Assembly: GCA_036005125.1 (NCBI GenBank)
Contig: DASYQV010000339.1
Location: 1 to 5,015, forward strand
Direction of reading: 5' to 3'
Origin: DASYQV01 sp036005125
Lineage (GTDB): Bacteria; Acidobacteriota; Vicinamibacteria; Vicinamibacterales; UBA2999
Length of the DNA: 5,015 nucleotides
Positions 1-5,015 of the stretch are shown here, piece after piece; the stretch's first letter is position 1; the number at the start of each line of letters is the position of its first letter. The notes under the pieces are model-generated. The model was not told the DNA's origin, made no database searches, and saw only the letters and a program-made list of their open reading frames with translations. The translations under genes were made by a program, and so were the position numbers.

Positions 1-1
1 G

Positions 2-79
2 ATCCTCGACACGCTGGGCGTGCACCTCGAGTCATTCGGCGACAGCACAGGCAGGGTCGATACGTTGGTTCGAACGTAG
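2..79 (+). CDS. C-terminal tail of a forward protein, possibly DUF1552 family (5' end outside window)
   Basis: Frame 2 is open from the window edge for 25 codons and ends at TAG (77-79). The peptide includes LDTLGVHLESFGDSTGRVD. Third codon positions are mostly G or C, as in the real genes here. The 'LGV..E.FGDSTG' pattern resembles, from memory, the C-terminus of DUF1552 proteins, a family of unknown function often found in Acidobacteria and Planctomycetes; this is a tentative match on a short stretch. The stop codon falls inside the first copy of the direct repeat at 74-89, so the repeat may have supplied the end of the protein. A chance open frame is not excluded, since only 75 coding bases are visible. 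Confidence 0.42.
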   Translation: MLDTLGVHLESFGDSTGRVDTLVRT

Positions 80-159
80 GCCGCATCTTCGTACGTAGGC
101 CGCATCTTTAGATGCGGCCCCGCGGCCCATGCCGGGTCTAAACACCCGGCCTGCGTACG
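74..159. repeat. Composite palindromic intergenic repeat with direct repeat and two hairpins
   Basis: A 16-bp direct repeat (ACGTAGGCCGCATCTT) occurs at 74-89 and 93-108. The second copy begins a perfect hairpin, arms 98-106 and 111-119 with loop TTTA. A second hairpin follows, arms GCCGGGT (131-137) and ACCCGGC (144-150) around CTAAAC. The whole is bounded by an imperfect 12-bp inverted repeat, CGTACGTAGGCC (90-101) and GGCCTGCGTACG (148-159), matching at 11 of 12 positions. No transposase is present. It lies between a forward gene tail and a reverse-strand gene remnant, so it could act as a bidirectional terminator, but neither hairpin has a T tract and the role is not established. Confidence 0.8.
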
Positions 160-165
160 GCTTCG

Positions 166-306
166 TCAGTGATTGTCGTGTTCGTGGTGATCGCCGTCGC
201 GATTCTTGATCTGGCTGCGGATCTCGCCAGGAGTGAACTTCGAGCTGTGCACGTTCACGTAAGTCCTGCCCGCGCAGATTAACGCAATAACTTCCGCTAC
301 CACGCG
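166..306 (-). pseudogene. C-terminal remnant of a CHRD-domain protein
   Basis: The reverse strand encodes a peptide ending at TGA (168-166) that contains AGRTYVNVHSSKFTPGEIRS and a histidine-rich end, HHEHDNH. The YVNVH....PGEIR signature is the characteristic C-terminal strand pair of the CHRD domain (named after chordin), found in secreted bacterial proteins of unknown role. A CHRD domain is normally about 110-120 residues; similarity here starts near base 306 and covers only the last 45 or so. Upstream codons in this frame (to the stop at 459-457) do not look like the rest of the domain, lack a signal peptide and run into the promoter region of the divergent gene. The other reverse frames there show no CHRD-like sequence either. 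I read it as a 5'-truncated relic rather than a working gene. A 85-codon frame from ATG 423 exists, so expression cannot be excluded. Confidence 0.6.
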
Positions 307-386
307 CACCCCGCGCGATCGTTGCGCCATTCGACACGGGCGATGCGTCGCGCTCGTGCGCATCCGGCGTTCGAGCGAGGACGGAG

Positions 387-392
387 TAGAAT
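387..392 (+). promoter_or_regulatory. Possible -10 hexamer for the propeller-hydrolase operon
   Basis: TAGAAT at 387-392 matches a sigma-70 type -10 box at five of six positions and lies 30 bases before the ATG at 422. No convincing -35 box is seen 16-18 bases upstream, where the sequence is GC-rich. The rest of the 115-base stretch between the CHRD remnant and the operon shows no other feature. Weak evidence from one hexamer. Confidence 0.25.
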
Positions 393-411
393 GGCCGCCG
401 GTCGCCTCTAT

Positions 412-417
412 GGGAGG
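412..417 (+). promoter_or_regulatory. Ribosome binding site deciding the propeller gene start
   Basis: GGGAGG at 412-417 is a strong Shine-Dalgarno sequence four bases before the ATG at 422. It favours that start over the in-frame ATG at 356, which has no comparable site and would add 22 low-complexity residues. Confidence 0.7.
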
Positions 418-421
418 ACAC

Positions 422-1900
422 ATGCGAACGCGCGAACGAGGACGTTTCGTAGTCCGTTATGCGGATCCCAACCGCGCTTTGGCCCCCGTTGCCGGACCGC
501 ATAACGGACCAGGCGCGCGGAGCGCGCCAAACGGACGTTCGGCTGACCAGCCGAGGGCTGCTGCCGGGATATCAAGGGGCAGAACCCTCGGCTGGTTAGC
601 CGGAATCCTCTTGCTCCTGCTTGCGGGAGTGAGTCTCGGAGCGGAGGATTGGCCGGAATTCCGTGGCAAAGGCCGCCAGGCCATCTGGACCGAGACCGGA
701 ATCATGGAGCGATTTCCGGAAGCCGGCCTGAAGGTCCTCTGGCGCACGCCGATCCACAGCGGCTTCTCGGGACCGTCGGTCGCCAACGCCCGCGTGTACG
801 TCATGGACTTCATCGAAGGGAAGAAGCCAGGAGGGACCGAGCGCGCGCTGGCGCTCGACGAGAAGACCGGCCGAATCCTCTGGACGCAGGAATGGCCGGT
901 CAGGTATCCGGGCATCTACCACCCAATCGGGCCTCGCGCGACACCGACGGCCGACGGCGACCGCGTGTACTTCGCCGGCGCTGACGGCAAGCTGTTCTGC
1001 CTGCGCGCCGAGACCGGCGAGGTAGTCTGGAAGAGAGACTTCGTGGCCGAGTACGGCGCCGAGCTCACCGCGTGGGGCTTCGCCAGCTCGCCGCTCGTCG
1101 ACGGCAATCGCCTGATCGCGCTCGTCGGCGGCCACCCGGACGCCAGGATGGTGGCGTTCGACAAGATGACTGGGAAAGAAATCTGGCGCGCGCTGCCCAC
1201 GAACTCCGAGGTGGGCGTGGCCTCACCGATCATCATCGAGGCCGGCGGCGTGCGGCAGTTGATCATCTATTACCACGGGGCCGTCGCCTCCCTCGATCCC
1301 GTCACGGGCAAGGTCTATTGGCAGCAGCCGTACAACGTCGGCGCGAGCATGTCGATCTCGACGCCCGTACGCAGCGGCTCGATGCTGTTCTTCACGAACT
1401 TCTACAACGGACCGCTGATGCTCCGCCTCGACGAGACGAAACCGGCTGCGACGGTGGTCTGGAGAGGCCAGAGCGACAGCGAGATTCAGACCGACGGTCT
1501 CCATTCGGTCAACGGCACACCGGTCATCGTCGGGAATCATGTGTACGGAGTCTGCAGCTACGGCCAGTTTCGATGCCTGAACGCGAAGACCGGGGAACGT
1601 ATCTGGGAATCGCAGGCGCTTACCAAAGAGCGTACCCGGTGGGCATCGGCCTTCATCGTCCAGCACCGCGATCGCCTGTTCATCAATAATGACCGCGGCG
1701 AGCTCGTCATCGTGGCGCCGAGCCCGGATGGCTACAAGGAAATCAGCCGGACGCAGTTGATCAAGCCGACCACCACCCCCACCAGCCGGCGGGCGCTGGG
1801 CGCCTTGAACTGGTCGGAGCCCGCCTACGCGAACCGGCATATCTACGCCCGCAACGACGAAGAGATCATCTGCGCGTCGTTAGCTGCCGACGGGAAATGA
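422..1900 (+). CDS. Secreted PQQ-like beta-propeller repeat protein
   Basis: This 492-residue protein has at least five PQQ/BamB-type blade motifs of the form L.alD..TGk.lW, ending at W154, W203, W255, W300 and W395. Such repeats fold into a beta-propeller. Some relatives are quinoprotein dehydrogenases, many others are binding or scaffold proteins, and I see no evidence that fixes a substrate or bound PQQ. A hydrophobic segment (residues 56-73) ending SLGA before EDWPEFRG gives a likely Sec cleavage after A74, so the mature protein should be periplasmic or extracellular. The start at 422 is set by the GGGAGG site. Residues 11-60 are unusual: they are encoded by a palindromic repeat (452-601) and form a low-complexity stretch rich in Pro, Ala, Gly and Arg before the hydrophobic core. 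The stop overlaps the next start (ATGA, 1897-1900), implying translational coupling with the hydrolase. Fold is confident; biochemical role unknown. Confidence 0.88.
   Translation: MRTRERGRFVVRYADPNRALAPVAGPHNGPGARSAPNGRSADQPRAAAGISRGRTLGWLAGILLLLLAGVSLGAEDWPEFRGKGRQAIWTETGIMERFPEAGLKVLWRTPIHSGFSGPSVANARVYVMDFIEGKKPGGTERALALDEKTGRILWTQEWPVRYPGIYHPIGPRATPTADGDRVYFAGADGKLFCLRAETGEVVWKRDFVAEYGAELTAWGFASSPLVDGNRLIALVGGHPDARMVAFDKMTGKEIWRALPTNSEVGVASPIIIEAGGVRQLIIYYHGAVASLDPVTGKVYWQQPYNVGASMSISTPVRSGSMLFFTNFYNGPLMLRLDETKPAATVVWRGQSDSEIQTDGLHSVNGTPVIVGNHVYGVCSYGQFRCLNAKTGERIWESQALTKERTRWASAFIVQHRDRLFINNDRGELVIVAPSPDGYKEISRTQLIKPTTTPTSRRALGALNWSEPAYANRHIYARNDEEIICASLAADGK
452..601 (+). repeat. Palindromic repeat element, copy A, inside the propeller coding sequence
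   Basis: Three hairpins lie in tandem. The first has perfect 13-bp arms (452-464 and 497-509; GTCCGTTATGCGG and its complement) around a 32-base loop. The second is GGCGCGC-GGA-GCGCGCC (512-528). The third has 17-bp arms (541-557 and 585-601) with one G-T pair (545/597), plus an inner 5-bp stem (561-565 with 578-582). Bases 497-531 match the reverse complement of 2876-2910 (copy B) at 33 of 35 positions. The element is 150 bases between the outermost arms and is read in frame as residues 11-60 of the propeller precursor. True insertion edges are not proven, since no target duplication is evident. Confidence 0.85.
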
Positions 1901-2838
1901 GGTCGAGAAAGCTCATCGCAGCGTCCGGGATCCTCGCGATTGGCGTCCTGTCGGTTCCGACCGTGGCCTCCCAGCGGAGCGCGCCGCCGGGGGTCCGAAT
2001 CCAGTTACTGAGCAGGGGCGCGGTGCTGTATCTGTTGTACGGCGCCGGCAACAGCATCGCGCTCGTTCGCGACGACGGCGTCGTCCTCATCGACAGCAAG
2101 ACATCGCCCCTGGCCCAGGCCGTCGTCGATGCGGTCGGCCTCGTGACCGATCGGCCGATCACGACGATCATCAACACGCACGCGCACATCGACCATACCG
2201 GCGGCAATGTCGCGCTGCCAACTGTGGCCAGCATCATCGCGCACAAACGGACCAGGGCGGCCATGCAGAAGATGGACGCCTTCGCGGGGCGCAATGCGAA
2301 GTTTCTGCCCAACAAAACCGTCGGGGAGAAGATGTCGCTGTTCGACGGGCGGGATCGCATTGATCTCTACTACTTCGGCCCGGGCCACACGAACGGGGAT
2401 CTCGTCGTGGTACTGCCGGGGCATGAGATTGCATACTTTGGAGATCTGTTCCCGTTGAAGGCCTCTGCGCCGGTGATTGACGCGGCCAATGGCGGGAGTG
2501 GAGTCGCCTTTCCGGATACTCTCGACCGGGCGCTCCGCGAGATTAAAGGCGTGACCCGCGTCGTGGCTGGACACGACCCGGGGCCGCCGCCGGGGGCTCC
2601 GCGAAGCGCGCTGGGCGACGTCCAGAGCTGGAATGATCTTCAGGAGTACGCGGAGTTCAACCGCGCGTTTCTCGAAGCGGTCCGCACCGCGATTGCACAG
2701 GGCAAGAGCGCGGCCGAGGCATACGCGACGCTGTCATTGCCCGGCACATTCGCCGGCTATGATATGCGGCAGGCGAAAGCCAACGTCGAGATCATCTACA
2801 AGGAGTTGGCGCGTGATGCGGCTCCAAAAGAGAACTAG
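1897..2838 (+). CDS. Secreted MBL-fold metallo-hydrolase
   Basis: This 313-residue protein is a metallo-beta-lactamase superfamily hydrolase. The zinc-binding set is complete: H95, H97, D99 and H100 in NTHAHIDHTGGN, H164 in FGPGHTNGD, D183 in FGDLFP and H225 in VAGHDPG. DDGVVLIDS (59-67) is the usual strand before the metal site. Residues 1-25 form a Sec signal peptide (RSRK, then a hydrophobic run to PTVAS), so it acts outside the cytoplasm. The superfamily includes beta-lactamases, lactonases, glyoxalase II and sulfatase-like enzymes; the substrate cannot be read from sequence, and the arrangement alone does not make it a resistance enzyme. ATG 1897 overlaps the propeller stop by four bases, so expression is probably coupled. 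The last codons (2824-2838) lie inside the next palindromic repeat, whose TAG is the stop, so the extreme C-terminus is repeat-derived. Confidence 0.9.
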   Translation: MRSRKLIAASGILAIGVLSVPTVASQRSAPPGVRIQLLSRGAVLYLLYGAGNSIALVRDDGVVLIDSKTSPLAQAVVDAVGLVTDRPITTIINTHAHIDHTGGNVALPTVASIIAHKRTRAAMQKMDAFAGRNAKFLPNKTVGEKMSLFDGRDRIDLYYFGPGHTNGDLVVVLPGHEIAYFGDLFPLKASAPVIDAANGGSGVAFPDTLDRALREIKGVTRVVAGHDPGPPPGAPRSALGDVQSWNDLQEYAEFNRAFLEAVRTAIAQGKSAAEAYATLSLPGTFAGYDMRQAKANVEIIYKELARDAAPKEN

Positions 2839-2954
2839 TCAAGGGCTCTGCCCTTGACTAGTTCGACCAGTATCTTTTGGCGCGCTTCGCGCGCCTAGTC
2901 CGTTATGCGGGCTCGCAATCGGTACACCTTCGCGTTGGCAGCCGCATAACGCAC
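2824..2954 (-). repeat. Palindromic repeat element, copy B, opposite orientation to copy A
   Basis: From left to right it holds an outer 8-bp arm pair (CCAAAAGA 2824-2831 and TCTTTTGG 2873-2880) around a perfect 15-bp hairpin (2832-2864), then GGCGCGC-TTC-GCGCGCC (2879-2895), then an imperfect pair GTCCGTTATGCGG (2898-2910) and CCGCATAACGCAC (2942-2954), one mismatch in 13. The order is the reverse of copy A, and 2876-2910 is the reverse complement of 497-531 at 33 of 35 positions. It fills nearly the whole gap between the hydrolase and ilvA. Any ilvA promoter must therefore lie in or beside it, and none is recognisable. Confidence 0.85.
2832..2864 (+). terminator. Strong hairpin overlapping the hydrolase stop codon; terminator-like
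   Basis: Perfect 15-bp arms GAACTAGTCAAGGGC and GCCCTTGACTAGTTC enclose a TCT loop. The TAG at 2836-2838 within the left arm is the hydrolase stop. The position fits the end of the propeller-hydrolase operon, but only a short TCTTTT (2873-2878) follows, eight bases on, so it is not a classical intrinsic terminator. It may end or stabilise the mRNA, or be only the repeat's own structure. Confidence 0.45.
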
Positions 2955-2989
2955 TCCGTCCGGCTCCGAAGCGCAACTGACGACCTGCG

Positions 2990-4504
2990 ATGGACAGACT
3001 GTTGCGTGAGATTCTGACGAGCCGTGTGTACGAGGTCGCGCGAGAGACCCCGCTGGACATTGCACCGCGTCTGTCACAACAGACCGGCTGCGATGTCCTG
3101 CTGAAGCGGGAGGATCTGCAGCCGGTCTTCAGTTTCAAGATTCGCGGCGCCTACAACCGGATTGCCCGCCTCTCAGACGAGGAGCGTTCCCGCGGCGTCA
3201 TTGCCGCGAGCGCCGGCAACCACGCGCAGGGAGTCGCTTATTCCGCGAAGCGCCTCGGCATCCGGGCCGTCATCGTCATGCCGCAGACGACGCCGGAGAT
3301 CAAGGTCGATGCGGTACGGAGTCTCGGCGCCGAGGTCGTGCTCGAAGGCGATCACTACGCGGACGCGCAGCGCCACAGCGAGATGCTCGCGGCCGGGAGC
3401 CGAATGGTGTTCGTGCATCCCTTCGACGATCCGATGGTCATCGCCGGCCAGGGCACGATCGGCGTCGAGCTCGTGCGCCAGCGTCCCGGCAATCTCGCGG
3501 CGATCTTCGTGCCGGTTGGCGGCGGCGGGCTGATTGCTGGAATCGGCGCCTACGTCCATGCGGTTGCACCGGAAATCCGCGTCGTCGGCGTCGAGCCGGT
3601 TGATGCCGACGCCATGGCGCAGTCGCTTGCGGCGGGACGACGCATCACGCTCGATGCCGTCGGGATGTTCGCCGACGGCGTCGCCGTCCAGCGGGTGGGC
3701 GAACATACGTTTCCGATCGTGCAATCGACGGTCGCGGAGATCATCCGCGTCAACAACGACGAAATCTGCGGCGCCATCAAGGACATCTTCGACGACACCC
3801 GAACGATCGTCGAGCCGGCCGGCGCGCTGGCGCTCGCGGGATTGAAAGCCTACGTCGAGCGCGGAGACGGGCGCGGACAGTGCCTCGCGGCGGTCCTGAG
3901 CGGGGCGAACATGAATTTCGATCGGCTGCGGTTCGTCGCCGAGCGCGCCGAGCTCGGCGAGGGTCGTGAGGCCCTGCTCGCGGTGACCATTCCCGAGCGG
4001 CCCGGTGCGTTCCGTCAATTCTGCGCGGCGCTCGGTCGTGTTGTCGTCACGGAATTCAATTACCGGCTGAGTGGACGCGAACAGGCGCAGATTTTCGTGG
4101 GGATAGCCACGCGGTCGCGGGACGACGGCGAGCGCGTCGCGGCGGAGCTGGGCTCACAAGGGTACGAAACCGCGAACCTGTCGGGGAACGAGATGGCGAA
4201 GCTGCACGTGCGGCACATGGTCGGCGGCCGATCGCCGCATGTCACGGCCGAGCGGGTCTGCCGCTTTGAATTCCCCGAGCGTCCCGGCGCGCTGCTCCAG
4301 TTTCTCGATGCGCTCGGCGGCCGCTGGAACATCAGCCTGTTCCACTACCGGAACCATGGCGCCGACTTCGGCCGTGTCCTCGCGGCCTTCGAGGTGCCCG
4401 ATGCCGACCAATCCGCGTTCGAGGGGTTCCTCGCGGGTCTGGGCTATCGGTTTCAGTTCGACGAAGGGAACGAGGCGTATCGGCGTTTCCTGGGCCACGC
4501 GTGA
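2990..4504 (+). CDS. ilvA: Threonine ammonia-lyase, biosynthetic (threonine deaminase)
   Basis: This 504-residue cytoplasmic enzyme converts L-threonine to 2-oxobutanoate and ammonia, the committed step to isoleucine. The PLP fold is intact: K50 in FSFKIRGAYN is the Schiff-base lysine, SAGNHAQG (74-81) is the substrate loop, GGGG (177-180) binds the cofactor phosphate and SGANMNFDR (304-312) is the usual end of the catalytic domain. Two ACT-like regulatory domains follow, near residues 325-400 and 415-490, with related motifs IPERPGAF and FPERPGAL. This marks the allosteric biosynthetic form, typically inhibited by isoleucine and relieved by valine, rather than the short catabolic TdcB. Length agrees with Escherichia coli IlvA (514). 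The N-terminus at ATG 2990 fits the family well (ILTSRVYEVARETPL), though no Shine-Dalgarno sequence is evident. No other ilv gene is adjacent; copy B separates it from the upstream operon. Confidence 0.96.
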   Translation: MDRLLREILTSRVYEVARETPLDIAPRLSQQTGCDVLLKREDLQPVFSFKIRGAYNRIARLSDEERSRGVIAASAGNHAQGVAYSAKRLGIRAVIVMPQTTPEIKVDAVRSLGAEVVLEGDHYADAQRHSEMLAAGSRMVFVHPFDDPMVIAGQGTIGVELVRQRPGNLAAIFVPVGGGGLIAGIGAYVHAVAPEIRVVGVEPVDADAMAQSLAAGRRITLDAVGMFADGVAVQRVGEHTFPIVQSTVAEIIRVNNDEICGAIKDIFDDTRTIVEPAGALALAGLKAYVERGDGRGQCLAAVLSGANMNFDRLRFVAERAELGEGREALLAVTIPERPGAFRQFCAALGRVVVTEFNYRLSGREQAQIFVGIATRSRDDGERVAAELGSQGYETANLSGNEMAKLHVRHMVGGRSPHVTAERVCRFEFPERPGALLQFLDALGGRWNISLFHYRNHGADFGRVLAAFEVPDADQSAFEGFLAGLGYRFQFDEGNEAYRRFLGHA

Positions 4505-4509
4505 CGTCA

Positions 4510-4587
4510 ATTCTTGATTCTTGATTCTCGATTCTCGATTCGGGGGCCCGATCGGAAATCAAGAATCATGAATCATGAATCATGAAT
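4510..4587. repeat. Two facing arrays of 7-bp tandem repeats between convergent genes
   Basis: The left array reads ATTCTTG twice, ATTCTCG twice, then ATTC (4510-4541). The right array reads AATCAAG once, AATCATG three times, then AAT (4557-4587). The right unit is a rotation of the complement of the left, so the arrays form an imperfect inverted repeat around a 15-base GC-rich centre (4542-4556). It lies between the ends of ilvA and ureG, which converge, so the structure could terminate transcription from both sides. Only the repeat structure is directly seen. Confidence 0.75.
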
Positions 4588-4607
4588 AAGCCGGTCTACC
4601 CCCCCGC

Positions 4608-5015
4608 CTACGTGTATGAAACCGCGCGCGTCCAGGTCGACAGGATGTGATCGGCAATCTCGCGGACGCCGATGCCCTTCGTGACCTGGGCAAACAGAAA
4701 GGGACCGCTTCCGCGCATCCGCCGCGAGTCGCGCGCCATGACGTCCAGATCCGCGCCGACGAGCGACGCCAGGTCGGTCTTGTTGATGACGAGCAGGTCC
4801 GACTGTGTGATGCCGGGCCCGCCTTTGCGCGGGATCTTGTCGCCGCCCGACACGTCGATGACATAGATCGTGAAGTCCGCCAGCTCGCGGCTGAACTGGG
4901 CCGCGAGATTGTCGCCCCCGCTTTCGACGAACAACAGGTCGGGGTGGAACTTCACCATGAGCTGATCCAATGCATCCAGGTTCTGGCTCACGTCGTCGCG
5001 GACGGCGGTATGCGG
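4608..5015 (-). CDS. ureG: Urease accessory GTPase UreG, C-terminal part (5' end outside window)
   Basis: UreG is a SIMIBI-class GTPase that, with UreE, UreF and UreD/H, delivers nickel to urease in the cytoplasm. The 135 visible residues begin with PHTAVRDDVS, which matches the segment after the conserved Cys of the CPH nickel motif; that Cys and the N-terminal P-loop lie beyond the window edge. Visible family motifs are VESGGDNL (30-37 of the fragment), the DVSGGDKIPRKGGPGI block (54-69), the NKTD guanine-specificity motif (78-81) and SRRMRGSGP near the C-terminus. About 70 N-terminal residues are missing compared with typical 205-residue UreG; the C-terminus looks complete. The valine codon GTG at 4991-4989 could be mistaken for a start, but homology continues upstream of it. 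Other urease genes are expected past the right edge, with ureG the last of the set on this strand. It converges on ilvA. Confidence 0.96.
   Translation of the reverse strand, partial: PHTAVRDDVSQNLDALDQLMVKFHPDLLFVESGGDNLAAQFSRELADFTIYVIDVSGGDKIPRKGGPGITQSDLLVINKTDLASLVGADLDVMARDSRRMRGSGPFLFAQVTKGIGVREIADHILSTWTRAVSYT

Noticed and set aside
356..421. Upstream in-frame ATG at 356 as the propeller start.
   Set aside because: No ribosome binding site there, whereas GGGAGG precedes the ATG at 422, and the extra 22 residues look non-coding.
596..1135. Long reverse-strand open frames opposite the propeller, hydrolase and ilvA genes.
   Set aside because: They are GC-driven mirrors of strong forward genes and show no recognisable family motif or signal peptide.
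1897..2838. Beta-lactamase resistance gene.
   Set aside because: The zinc ligands are shared across the whole MBL superfamily and nothing seen points to a beta-lactam substrate.
452..2954. Composite transposon made of copies A and B.
   Set aside because: No transposase or target-site duplication is visible, and similarity between copies is confined to a short core and a hairpin pattern.
4510..4587. CRISPR array.
   Set aside because: Units are 7 bp with no spacers and there are no cas genes.
4989..4991. GTG as the start of ureG.
   Set aside because: Family similarity (PHTAVRDD) continues upstream of it to the window edge, so it is an internal valine codon.

Overview
The window is GC-rich chromosomal bacterial DNA with tightly packed genes and several palindromic intergenic repeats. 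Gene content and style suggest a soil or sediment bacterium of the Acidobacteriota type, perhaps class Vicinamibacteria: secreted PQQ-propeller proteins, MBL-fold hydrolases, a CHRD remnant and GC-rich hairpin repeats. That placement is inference; no rRNA or other marker gene is present.

Layout: (1) Bases 2-79 look like the last 25 codons of a forward gene, possibly a DUF1552-type protein, whose stop codon lies in a repeat. (2) Bases 74-159 are a compact repeat with a 16-bp direct repeat and two hairpins. (3) Bases 166-306, reverse strand, encode the C-terminal remnant of a CHRD-domain protein. Bases 307-421 hold only a possible -10 hexamer and a good ribosome binding site. (4) Bases 422-2838 are a two-gene forward operon: a secreted PQQ-like beta-propeller protein and a secreted MBL-fold metallo-hydrolase, joined by an ATGA overlap. 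(5) Bases 2824-2954 are a palindromic repeat that supplies the hydrolase stop codon. (6) Bases 2990-4504 encode a complete biosynthetic threonine ammonia-lyase (IlvA). (7) Bases 4510-4587 carry two facing arrays of 7-bp repeats between convergent genes. (8) Bases 4608-5015, reverse strand, are the C-terminal two thirds of the urease maturation GTPase UreG, cut by the window edge.

The protein-coding genes are mostly familiar. The propeller and hydrolase are probably co-translated and both exported, so they may act on a shared extracytoplasmic substrate; this is inferred from coupling and signal peptides only. IlvA makes 2-oxobutanoate for isoleucine synthesis and UreG loads nickel into urease; neither has an evident link to the operon.

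The most interesting signal is a dispersed palindromic element present twice in opposite orientation, at 452-601 and 2824-2954. Its 35-bp core matches at 33 of 35 positions, and the adjacent hairpins differ at three pairs by compensating changes. Copy A lies inside the propeller reading frame. Deleting 452-601 removes exactly 50 codons and leaves a textbook signal peptide, which suggests an in-frame insertion comparable to the Rickettsia palindromic elements.
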